The notes under the pieces are model-generated. The model saw only the letters and a list, made by a program, of their open reading frames with translations. It was not told the DNA's origin and made no database searches. A DNA stretch of 6,237 bases from Bacillota bacterium (GTDB lineage: Bacteria > Bacillota > Dethiobacteria > DTU022): contig JAAZIG010000072.1 of assembly GCA_012510325.1 (NCBI GenBank), forward strand, positions 1 to 6,237, in the 5' to 3' direction. A program made the position numbers and the translations under genes. Shown one piece after another: positions 1 through 6,207 of the stretch. Within the stretch, counting starts at the first letter, position 1, and each line of letters begins with the position of its first letter.

Positions 1-1203
1 GATACAGCCCCCGGAGGGCCCCCCTGTCTGGACCGCCTTGAACGCTTTGTCGCGGGGAATGCCGCCGCCGATATCGAAGATGATCTTGGAAAGCGGCGTG
101 CCCATGGGCACCTCGACAAGCCCGCTGTTGTTGATCTTGCCGGTCAGGGCAAATACTGCCGTTCCCCTGCTGTTTTCGGTACCGAGACCGGCAAACCAAT
201 CCGTCCCCCGCCCGAGTATGGCGGCGACGGCGGCCAGCGTTTTAACATTATTGATGATGGTGGGCTTGCCGTCGAGACCGGACTGCGCCGGAAAGGGCGG
301 CCGCGGCCGCGGCATCCCCCGGCGGCTCTCGATGGAGGCGATCAGGGCGGTCTCCTCGCCGCAGACAAAGGAGCCGGCACCCTCCTGAACGTGAATGGTA
401 AAGTTGAACCCGGAACCGAGAATGTTCTTGCCCAAAAACGCCCTGCTCCGGGCCTGCTCCAGGGCGCTGCGCACCCTGTGGACGGCCAGAGGATATTCGG
501 CGCGAACATAGATGAACCCTTCGTCGGCACCGGTGGCGTATCCAGCGATGGCGAGCCCTTCGATGACGGCATGCGGATCCGCCTCCAGGATGGAGCGGTC
601 CATAAAGGCTCCGGGATCGCCTTCATCGGCATTGCAGATCACATATTTTTTCTCCCCCGGGGCGCGGCGGCAGAACTCCCACTTCCGCGCCGTCGGAAAC
701 CCGGCGCCGCCGCGGCCGCGCAACCCCGCAGCGGCTATTTCCCCGGTAACCGACTCCGGGGTCATCTCCAGGAGGGCTTTGCGCAAACCGCGGTAGCCCC
801 CCCACTCCAGGCTGTCGTCGATCTTCTCCGGGTTGATCCGGCCGCAGCGGTGCAGGATCAAGCGCTGCTGCTGCCGGTAGAAATTGATCTCCTCGTAGCG
901 TGGGATCGAGCGACCGGTGGCGGGATCCACATAAAACAGCCTCTCCACCGGTTTCCCCTCCCGCAGATGAGACTGTACGATCTCGGCCACGTCTTCCGCC
1001 TGAACCCGGGTATAGAAAATCCCCTCCGGCTCGATTACGGCGATGGGGCCCTGTTCGCAAAAGCCGTGACAGCCGGTGTAGTCCACGGTAACCCCGGACA
1101 GGGCCTGCTCGGCGACAGCCTCCCGGAGCAGCCGGTAAAGCTCTTCCGAGCCGCCGGCCTGACAACCTGTTCCCCGGCAGATCAGGATCTTACGCTGGGT
1201 CAT
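1..1203 (-). CDS. nuoF: NuoF/HydB-like NADH- and FMN-binding subunit, partial (C-terminus beyond window)
   Basis: Translating the minus strand from the ATG at 1203 gives an uninterrupted frame of 401 codons to the window edge. Residues 1-90 form a thioredoxin-like [2Fe-2S] domain with C9, C14, C45 and C49 (CRGTGC and TGCHGFC). Residues about 115-401 are the NuoF core: GLRGRGGAGFPTARKW (160-175) and CNADEGDPGAFMDR (190-203) are the glycine-rich FMN/NADH-binding motifs, and GAGSFVCGEETALI (275-288) is also diagnostic. The N-terminal fusion is typical of the roughly 600-aa HydB/HndC/NAD-Fdh beta subunits rather than of a plain complex I NuoF. Its known role is to exchange electrons between NAD(P)H and iron-sulfur clusters through FMN. 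The expected SCGxCxPCR [4Fe-4S] site and any C-terminal ferredoxin domains would lie left of the window and cannot be judged. The start overlaps the NuoE-like gene by 14 nt, with GGAAGGATGAGG just upstream, so translational coupling is likely. NAD versus NADP preference and the exact complex are not decidable here. Confidence 0.93.
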   Translation of the reverse strand, partial: MTQRKILICRGTGCQAGGSEELYRLLREAVAEQALSGVTVDYTGCHGFCEQGPIAVIEPEGIFYTRVQAEDVAEIVQSHLREGKPVERLFYVDPATGRSIPRYEEINFYRQQQRLILHRCGRINPEKIDDSLEWGGYRGLRKALLEMTPESVTGEIAAAGLRGRGGAGFPTARKWEFCRRAPGEKKYVICNADEGDPGAFMDRSILEADPHAVIEGLAIAGYATGADEGFIYVRAEYPLAVHRVRSALEQARSRAFLGKNILGSGFNFTIHVQEGAGSFVCGEETALIASIESRRGMPRPRPPFPAQSGLDGKPTIINNVKTLAAVAAILGRGTDWFAGLGTENSRGTAVFALTGKINNSGLVEVPMGTPLSKIIFDIGGGIPRDKAFKAVQTGGPSGGCI

Positions 1204-1684
1204 GGTCCTCATCCTTCCGTTTGAGCAGCTGCCCCACTTTTTTGGGATTCATTCCCCCATAAACCTGCTGATTGATCATCATGCTGGGTGCAAGGGCGCA
1301 AACACCGATACAGGCGACCGTCTCCAGGGTGTACTCCAGATCGTCGGTGGTCTCGCCCTCGTCAATCCCCAGATGCTGTTTGACCAGCTTGAGGATGGTT
1401 TTGCCTCCCCGGACATGGCAGGCGGTCCCCCGGCAAACGCGGATCGTATTGCGCCCGCGGGGTTCGGTGTAGAGCTGGGCGTAGAAAGAGATGACGCCCT
1501 GCACCACGCTGGGAAAAGTTTTTAGCCTGTCGGCGATAATCGGGATGGCCTCGGGATGAATATAACCGCATTCCTTCTGGATCTCCTGGACCAGGGGAAT
1601 CAGGGTCCAGCGATCCTCCCGGCAGTGCCTGTCGATCAATGCATGCACCTGCGGCCAGTCAATTTCGTCATGTTCCCGGCTCAT
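1190..1684 (-). CDS. nuoE: NuoE/HydC-like [2Fe-2S] subunit
   Basis: This is a complete 164-aa protein, the usual length for NuoE/HydC/FdhG-type small subunits. The N-terminal part (about 1-75) is the helical bundle, with the family pattern QEIQKECGYIHPEAI (33-47) and GVISFYAQL (63-71). The C-terminal thioredoxin-like domain carries the four [2Fe-2S] ligands C84 and C89 (VCRGTACHVRGG) and C125 and C129 (ACIGVCALAP). In known relatives this cluster sits beside the FMN of the NuoF subunit and takes part in electron relay or, in bifurcating enzymes, in the bifurcation mechanism. The ATG at 1684 is preceded by AAAGGAG with an 8-nt spacer. The start overlaps the end of the FdhA/NuoG-like gene by 17 nt and the stop overlaps the NuoF-like start by 14 nt, so the three subunits are very probably translated as one coupled unit and assemble together in the cytoplasm. 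The family is certain; calling it nuoE rather than hydC, hylC or fdhC is a naming choice. Confidence 0.95.
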   Translation of the reverse strand: MSREHDEIDWPQVHALIDRHCREDRWTLIPLVQEIQKECGYIHPEAIPIIADRLKTFPSVVQGVISFYAQLYTEPRGRNTIRVCRGTACHVRGGKTILKLVKQHLGIDEGETTDDLEYTLETVACIGVCALAPSMMINQQVYGGMNPKKVGQLLKRKDEDHDPA

Positions 1685-4334
1685 CTTTCCTGCTCCTTTC
1701 TATGCGGACATAACCCTTTTCCAAAGCGGAGCTGGGCGGCGTCTTTTCCGGAAGAGCGCTGCTCAGAGCGGTCAACGGAAGGCTGGACCGGGAGCGAGGC
1801 AGGGAGACAACGCCCTCCGGCAGGGCGTCGGAATACTCCACCACCGCCGGCAGCCGTCCCGCCGCTGAGACGATCTCGACACTGTCTCCCGGATTAAACC
1901 CCGCTTTTCCGGCGTCGTTCCGGTTCATCTTCAGATAATTGAGCGGCGCAAACCGGCTGAGTTTTTGGGAGCGTGAACTCCTGGCGCCGCTGCCCCAGCT
2001 GAAGAGAGTGCTCTCGGCGAGCAGAACATAAGTGTCTCCTGCAGGCTGCTCCGGAGGAATATATTCCACCGGCGAGAAACCGGGGAATTTTTTCAAGGGG
2101 AGCCCGCGATCGTCCTTTCTCTCCCAAAGAGTTTCCCCCTCCCCGCTGTCCTCCCCCCAGTCGTTTCTGTAGAACGGAATCAGCGCCTCCATCTCCTCCT
2201 GCACCTGCTCCAGCGAAGTAAAGGGCAGCGGAGAATCCATCGCCTCGGCGAGGTCCAAAATTATTCTCCAATCGGCCCTGCTTTCACCGGCCGGCTCCAG
2301 CGCCCGGCAGAGCTGGCGCCCTTTGCCCTCCAGATTCATGAAGGTGCCCTCTTTTTCGGCAAAGGAGGCCGCCGGGAAAACCACGTCGGCCAGCCGGGCT
2401 GTTTCAGTGAGAAAGAGATCCTGCACCGCGAGAAACTCCACCGAGAGAAGCGCCTCCTCCACGCGGGCCGCTTCCGGAAAACAGGCCAGGGGGTTTTCCC
2501 CGACAATGAGCATGCCCCTGATGTTGCCATTACCGGCCTGCGCCATCATCTCCCTGACGCCCAACCCGGGCCGGGAGGGCAGGACAGTCTGCCAGCGGGT
2601 CTCAAAGAAGTCCCGGGCGGCCGGGTCCCCGGCATGCCGGCGGCCGGGCAGAAAATCAGGCAGCGCCCCCATATCGCAGGCTCCCTGGGCGTTGCTCTCT
2701 CGCAAAAGCGCCCTCACACCGCCGCCGCTGCGCCAGATGTGACCGGTCAGCAGAGCCAGGTTGAGCAGCGCCTTAACGTTCTCCTCTCCCCGGGGCTGCT
2801 GCATGATCCCGCTGCCGAAGATGATCGCCCCCTGGTCCGCCCCGGCGTAAAGCCTCGCAGCGAGCAAAATCTGCTCCCGGGCGACTCCTGCTGCCGCCGC
2901 GGCTTGCTCCGGGGACAGGCTTCCGGGGGAGTCGAACAGAGCTTCGTAGTTTTCTGTTTTTCGGGCGATGAATTCCCGGTCGGTCAGCTCTTCGTCGACG
3001 ATGACCCCGGCCATGGCGCTCAGCAGCGCCAGGTCGGTCCCCACCCGGGGGCGCAGCCAGCAGTCCGCAAAGAGGGCCAGCTCTGTTTTCCGCGGTTCGA
3101 TGAGAATCAATTTGGCCCCGTGCAGCTTCACGGCGCGCTTAATCCCATAGCTCACCAGCGGAGCCGTGGCCGCCGGATCGGCGCCGATAACCATGATCAC
3201 ATCGGCCCGGGCCAGATCATCCAAAGAGTAGGTGATCCCCGGAAAACCGATGGAATCATAAAAGCCCCGGCGGGCGGAGCCGTAGTAAAGGCTGCTGCCG
3301 TTATCGATATTGTTCGTCCCCAGCACCGCACGGGCAAATCTCTGTAACAGATAATTTTCTTCATTGGTGCAGTTGGCTGCACCGAATACGGCCATGCTCT
3401 CCGGGCCGCTTGCCGCACAGATTCCGGTGAAAGCTGCCGCCGTGGCGGCCAGAGCCTCCTCCCAGGAAACCTCTTTGAAGGTGCCGTTTTCTTTGAGCAG
3501 CGGCCTGGTGAGCCTCTCGGGGCTGTGAATAAAGTCGCAGCCGTAACTTCCCCTGACACAGAGGGTCCCCGGACTTGATGACCCGTTTCCCGGAACCGCC
3601 CGGACCACCCGGTCATCTTTTATCTCCAGGGAAAGAGTGCAGCCGCAGCTGCAATAGGGGCAGGTTGTTTCCACAGAAACACCGGTGCTGCCCCGGTACA
3701 GCGGTTCCCTCTCCAGCAGCGCTCCCGTGGGGCAGAGAGCCACGCAGGTGCCGCAAAAGGTGCATTCCGAATCTTCCAGGGGAAGCTGAGCCAGAGTGGC
3801 CGGTTTCGTGCTAAAGCCCCGCCCGTAATAGTCGAGAGCACCTGCGATAACCAGCTCCTGGCAGGCCCGGATACAGCGGGCGCACAGGATACATTTGCTC
3901 ATATCCCTGAGCAGAAAGGGGTTGACCTCTTCTGTGACCGCCGGCTGCGGAATTCGATCCAGATCGATAAAGCCCACCCCCAGCTCTGCGGCCAGCTGAC
4001 GCAGCTCGCACCGGTTGCCTTTGTCGCAGACGAGACAGGAATCGGGATGGCTGGCCAGCATCAGCTTGAGGATCATCCGGCGGTGCTCCAAAACCCGCGG
4101 TGACTCCGTGTTGATGATCATTCCCGGAGCGATGGGGGTAACACAAGAGGCCAGCAGCGCACCGTTTGCTTCGTTTTCCACGATACAGATGCGGCAGGCG
4201 CCGATGGGACTGAGCGAAGCATGATCGCAGAGCGTGGGAATGGTAATCCCGGACTCCCGGGCCAGCTCCAGAATGGTCAATCCGGGCTGGCCGCTCACTT
4301 CCTGCTGATTGATGGTTAAAGTTACCGGTTGCAA
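1668..4334 (-). CDS. FdhA/NuoG-like iron-sulfur molybdopterin-fold large subunit, active-site Sec/Cys replaced by Tyr
   Basis: From the proposed TTG start the protein has 888 aa, the normal size of NAD-linked formate dehydrogenase alpha subunits. Domains in order: plant-type [2Fe-2S] (C36, C47, C50, C64); NuoG-type His/Cys [4Fe-4S] (H96, C100, C103, C109); a 2x[4Fe-4S] ferredoxin domain (C148, C151, C154, C158 and C191, C194, C197, C201); a molybdopterin-oxidoreductase [4Fe-4S] domain (C225, C228, C232, C259); then the large bis-MGD fold, with QGACDMGALPD at 550-560. No twin-arginine or Sec signal is seen, so it is cytoplasmic. The region after CTNEENYLLQ (322-331) reads NNIDNGSSLYYG, where formate dehydrogenases have an NNVDxCARxU/CHxP-type sequence. 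The Mo/W ligand and catalytic His thus align with Y350 and Y351. GITQHT is GIMQQP, GQNNVQGACD is ESNAQGACD, and the C-terminal HTGTMTRRS and FHF-type motifs are not recognisable. Formate oxidation is doubtful; an unknown substrate or a NuoG-like wiring role is inferred. The frame is open upstream to 4547, but that part overlaps the response-regulator gene and does not look like family sequence. Confidence 0.9.
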   Translation of the reverse strand: MQPVTLTINQQEVSGQPGLTILELARESGITIPTLCDHASLSPIGACRICIVENEANGALLASCVTPIAPGMIINTESPRVLEHRRMILKLMLASHPDSCLVCDKGNRCELRQLAAELGVGFIDLDRIPQPAVTEEVNPFLLRDMSKCILCARCIRACQELVIAGALDYYGRGFSTKPATLAQLPLEDSECTFCGTCVALCPTGALLEREPLYRGSTGVSVETTCPYCSCGCTLSLEIKDDRVVRAVPGNGSSSPGTLCVRGSYGCDFIHSPERLTRPLLKENGTFKEVSWEEALAATAAAFTGICAASGPESMAVFGAANCTNEENYLLQRFARAVLGTNNIDNGSSLYYGSARRGFYDSIGFPGITYSLDDLARADVIMVIGADPAATAPLVSYGIKRAVKLHGAKLILIEPRKTELALFADCWLRPRVGTDLALLSAMAGVIVDEELTDREFIARKTENYEALFDSPGSLSPEQAAAAAGVAREQILLAARLYAGADQGAIIFGSGIMQQPRGEENVKALLNLALLTGHIWRSGGGVRALLRESNAQGACDMGALPDFLPGRRHAGDPAARDFFETRWQTVLPSRPGLGVREMMAQAGNGNIRGMLIVGENPLACFPEAARVEEALLSVEFLAVQDLFLTETARLADVVFPAASFAEKEGTFMNLEGKGRQLCRALEPAGESRADWRIILDLAEAMDSPLPFTSLEQVQEEMEALIPFYRNDWGEDSGEGETLWERKDDRGLPLKKFPGFSPVEYIPPEQPAGDTYVLLAESTLFSWGSGARSSRSQKLSRFAPLNYLKMNRNDAGKAGFNPGDSVEIVSAAGRLPAVVEYSDALPEGVVSLPRSRSSLPLTALSSALPEKTPPSSALEKGYVRIERSRKDEPGT

Positions 4335-4349
4335 TTTGGAATCCGCCTT
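4335..4349 (-). promoter_or_regulatory. Shine-Dalgarno deciding a TTG start of the FdhA/NuoG-like gene
   Basis: On the minus strand AAGGCGGA (4342-4349) lies 7 nt before TTG at 4332-4334. It matches AAGGAGGA at all but one base. The protein then begins MQPVTLTINQQEV, which is where the [2Fe-2S] domain of FdhA/NuoG proteins normally starts. There is no in-frame ATG or GTG between the end of the regulator gene (4438) and this point, and the only in-frame ATGs upstream lie inside the regulator gene. The TTG start is inferred, not proven. Confidence 0.65.
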
Positions 4350-4372
4350 TCCCTTTAATTGGTCAATAATTT

Positions 4373-4418
4373 CTGGCCGGTGTTTTTTAAATGCGGGCGA
4401 ATGCTCAACACCGGCCAG
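4373..4418. promoter_or_regulatory. Perfect 12-bp inverted repeat in the regulator-large subunit gap
   Basis: CTGGCCGGTGTT at 4373-4384 is repeated as its exact reverse complement at 4407-4418, separated by 22 nt. It fills the centre of the 103-nt gap between the response-regulator stop and the large-subunit start, about 39 nt upstream of the TTG. In the minus-strand transcript it would form a strong GC-rich hairpin, followed by AAATTATTGACC rather than a U-tract, so it is not a standard intrinsic terminator. Possible roles are an mRNA processing or stabilising hairpin, a partial attenuator that sets the regulator-to-enzyme ratio, or a protein-binding operator. The structure is plainly visible; the role is open. 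Confidence 0.6.
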
Positions 4419-4437
4419 TTTCGGATCAGGCTCGCCC

Positions 4438-5187
4438 TCAGCACGCCAGCCTGATCGCTTCGAGCAACTGGGAACTGACACTTTTCTTGGGAATAAAGTC
4501 AAAGGCTCCGGCCTCTTTGCTGGCCACAATATTGCCTGCATCATCATACTGGCTCAATACCAATACCTTAACGTCGCTGCAGGTGCTGGTGATCTCCTTC
4601 ATCGCCTCGATGCCGTTTAACACCGGCATTGCAATATCCATAAGCACCACATTGGGCAGCAGCTGAGCGGTCTTCTCGATGGCATCCTGACCGTTGACCG
4701 CCTCTCCGACGATGAGCATATCTTTTTGCAGGTTCACCAGCGCGCAAATTCCTTCCCGAACCACAGCGTGATCATCGGCCACGAGAACGCGGATCTTCCT
4801 GGTGGCTTTGTCGAGAAGCTTCTCCACAGCGGCCACCAAAACCGGCAGCTTCAGCGGCCGATAAAAATAATCGGCGACATCGAGTCTCATCCCCTCATCC
4901 CTGCGCCAACCGCTGAGCAGCTGTTTTTCAATGGGAACATCAACCACAACAATGGGCACAGTGCTCGTCGCCGGTGTCTTCTTCAACCACTGATGCAGTT
5001 TAAAAGCATCTCCGCGGGGTTTGATGCACCCCAAAACGATGAGCTGAGGTTTCCCCGTCCGCACCAGCTCCTGCGCCTCCATCTTCTCTACAGCGACGTA
5101 CACCTCGCTGCCTTTTTCCGCCAATTTCGCCCGCAACTCTTCCGCGAACTCCTGCTCCTCATCGATAATGAGAATTCTGGTGTTCAT
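4438..5187 (-). CDS. Response-regulator-like protein with two receiver domains and no output domain
   Basis: The protein has 249 aa from the ATG at 5187, chosen because GGGAGGTG (5193-5200) lies just upstream; a longer frame from 5241 has no such support. Receiver 1 (about 1-126) starts MNTRILIIDEEQEF and ends YFYRPLK...AAVEKLLD. At the phospho-acceptor position it reads QLIVLGCIKP, so G53 stands where Asp is required, and the switch Ser/Thr is D83. It is probably a pseudo-receiver. Receiver 2 (about 131-249) looks active and NarL-like: acidic pair D138/D139 (LVADDHAVVREG), phospho-Asp D184 (VLMDIAMP), Ser212 (VLVLSQYDD), Lys234 (FIPKKS). The protein ends at the last helix of this fold, so the LuxR-type DNA-binding domain usual after a NarL receiver is absent. 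It probably acts through protein contacts, for example in a phosphorelay or on the redox complex encoded downstream. No sensor kinase gene is in the window. The partner and the signal are unknown. Confidence 0.9.
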   Translation of the reverse strand: MNTRILIIDEEQEFAEELRAKLAEKGSEVYVAVEKMEAQELVRTGKPQLIVLGCIKPRGDAFKLHQWLKKTPATSTVPIVVVDVPIEKQLLSGWRRDEGMRLDVADYFYRPLKLPVLVAAVEKLLDKATRKIRVLVADDHAVVREGICALVNLQKDMLIVGEAVNGQDAIEKTAQLLPNVVLMDIAMPVLNGIEAMKEITSTCSDVKVLVLSQYDDAGNIVASKEAGAFDFIPKKSVSSQLLEAIRLAC

Positions 5188-5397
5188 TTCTTCACCTCCC
5201 TTTTCTGATGGTTCTGAATCTTCAACCTTATTTAATCCCATTCCCGGTTTCGTTTAAAGAGGGATAACCCTGAATTCCCACCTCTGATCACCCCAACTTT
5301 TCCGGGATATTCCCCTATTTTTAGACCCCTTCGTGAACATCGGACTTTTAAAGAGTAGGGTTTTCCCCTACCAGGAAGCAACATCCCCCCGCAATGA
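5188..5397. other. Operon leader/intergenic region
   Basis: This 210-bp stretch lies between the regulator start and the repeat array and is less GC-rich than the genes. It holds the regulator ribosome-binding site (5193-5200), a weak sigma-70-like promoter candidate, a short palindrome GGGATATTCCC (5304-5314), and a 6-bp hairpin GTAGGG/CCCTAC (5355-5371) with a 5-nt loop. No convincing coding sequence was seen in either direction. Confidence 0.55.
5230..5258 (-). promoter_or_regulatory. Weak sigma-70-like promoter candidate for the operon
   Basis: On the minus strand TTTAAA (5253-5258, four of six matches to TTGACA) and TTAAAT (5230-5235, four of six matches to TATAAT) are separated by exactly 17 bp. 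Transcription would start near 5223 and give a leader of about 35 nt before the regulator ATG, with its Shine-Dalgarno at 5193-5200. Both boxes are imperfect, and AT-rich matches like these arise by chance, so this is only a candidate. Confidence 0.3.
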
Positions 5398-5419
5398 GTG
5401 AGCCATGGGTGAGCCATGG
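5398..5419. repeat. 11-bp direct duplication at the left edge of the array
   Basis: GTGAGCCATGG occurs twice in immediate succession (5398-5408 and 5409-5419). The second copy is the left arm of the first hairpin A. It could be a slippage product or the remnant of another repeat copy lost by deletion. Confidence 0.7.
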
Positions 5420-5592
5420 GGACGGATCTCCTGGCCCACTTTTCCGCTATGAGTAAAAGGGACGGTGACTTTGACTCACTCCTGAAAGCAAGATCCGCCA
5501 CCGCTGTCATGCTGTGCGCAACGAAGCATCTAAAACGTTGCTGCCGCATCACGACTCATTTCGCTTTGTACTCCACCGCCCGGCTAGAAAAA
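5409..5592. repeat. Composite repeat copy 1
   Basis: This is the most diverged copy. Hairpin A has two mismatched stem positions, the left arm of hairpin B is altered (GAGTAAAAGGGACGG), and the core at 5504-5531 reads CTGTCATGCTGTGCGCAACG, with changes that weaken the internal symmetry. It ends ACTCATTTCGC rather than ACCCATTTCGC. The divergence suggests the oldest copy, at the array edge. Confidence 0.85.
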
Positions 5593-5770
5593 GTGAGCCA
5601 GGGGGACGGATCTCCTGGCCCACTTTTAGTCAGGGTACGGTGACTTTGACTCACTCCTGAAAACAAGATCCGCCACTGCTGTCATGCTGAGCGCAGCGAA
5701 GCATCTAAAACGTTACTGCCGCATCACGGACCCATTTCGCTTTGTACTCCCCCCCGCCCGGCTAGAAAAA
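5593..5770. repeat. Composite repeat copy 2
   Basis: Hairpin A is best formed here: arms 5589-5602 and 5614-5627 pair over 14 bp with a single A-C mismatch. Hairpin B follows with AGTCAGGGTACGGTGACTTTGACT. The 28-bp core is at 5679-5706, with an inner GCTGAGCGCAGC stem. Confidence 0.88.
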
Positions 5771-5947
5771 GTGAGCCATGGGGACGGATCTCCTGGCCTA
5801 CTTTTAGTCAGGGTACGGTGACTTTGACTCACTCCTGAAAGCAAGATCCGCCACCGCTGTCATGCTGAGCGCAGTGAAGCATCTAAAACGTTGCTGCCGC
5901 ATCACGGACCCATTTCGCTTTGTACTCCACCCGCCCGGATAGAAAAA
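5771..5947. repeat. Composite repeat copy 3
   Basis: This copy is nearly identical to copy 2. One hairpin A arm base is changed (GGCCTACTTT), and the core is at 5857-5884 with GCAGTG for GCAGCG. It abuts copy 2 with no extra bases and is followed by the extra segment that separates it from copy 4. Confidence 0.88.
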
Positions 5948-6022
5948 GCATAGGTGCAACTTTAAAAAAAGCGCTGTACCGCAGATCCTTCGGACTACGT
6001 CCTCAGGATGACAATAATTACC
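5948..6022. repeat. Extra segment with a second palindrome between copies 3 and 4
   Basis: The segment begins GCATAGGTGCAACTTTAAA, a sequence that returns after copy 4 at 6208-6237 (GTATAGGACAACTTTAAAG), so it belongs to a longer version of the repeat unit. It carries an imperfect palindrome at 5985-6009: ATCCT/AGGAT outer arms and GGAC/GTCC inner arms around TAC. Read on the minus strand it is GTCATCCTGAGG...CGAAGGATC, which matches the pattern of the 28-bp core, so it is the same family in the opposite orientation. Confidence 0.75.
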
Positions 6023-6207
6023 TGAGCCAGGGGGACGGATCTCCTGGCCCACTTTTCCGCTATGAGTCAGGGGACGGTGACTTTGACTCACTCCTGAAAG
6101 CAAGATCCGCCACCGCTGTCATGCTGAGCGCAGCGAAGCATCTAAAACGTTGCTGCCGCATCACGGGAACATTTCGCTTTGTACTCCCCCCCGCCCGGCT
6201 AGAAAAA
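6023..6207. repeat. Composite repeat copy 4
   Basis: Hairpin B is best formed here, with a perfect 7-bp TGAGTCA/TGACTCA stem (6063-6069 and 6084-6090) and a 14-nt loop containing GGGGACGG. As in copy 1, TTCCGCTATGAG lies between hairpins A and B, unlike copies 2 and 3, where that piece is missing. The core is at 6116-6143. The sequence after it (6208-6237) repeats the start of the extra segment and is cut by the window edge. Confidence 0.88.

Noticed and set aside
623..1165. 180-aa minus-strand open frame and the long plus-strand frame at 391-1224
   Set aside because: Both are alternative-frame readings of the NuoF-like gene, rich in Arg, Pro and Gly, while the NuoF frame has all family motifs.
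3283..3288. Possible selenocysteine in the formate dehydrogenase-like subunit
   Set aside because: The aligned position is a Tyr codon in an open frame, not an in-frame TGA, so there is no selenocysteine readthrough to explain.
4373..4418. Rho-independent terminator after the response-regulator gene
   Set aside because: The stem is strong, but the minus-strand sequence after it is AAATTATTGACC without a U-tract, and the loop is long. The T-run on the plus strand lies inside the loop.
5188..5241. Longer response-regulator start at 5241 (18 extra residues)
   Set aside because: The extra residues precede the first beta strand of the receiver and have no good ribosome-binding site, whereas GGGAGGTG lies at the right distance from the ATG at 5187.
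5409..5443. Hairpin A as a transcription terminator
   Set aside because: It has TTTT after the stem on the plus strand, but no gene reads into it within the window, and its recurrence in every copy fits a repeat element better.
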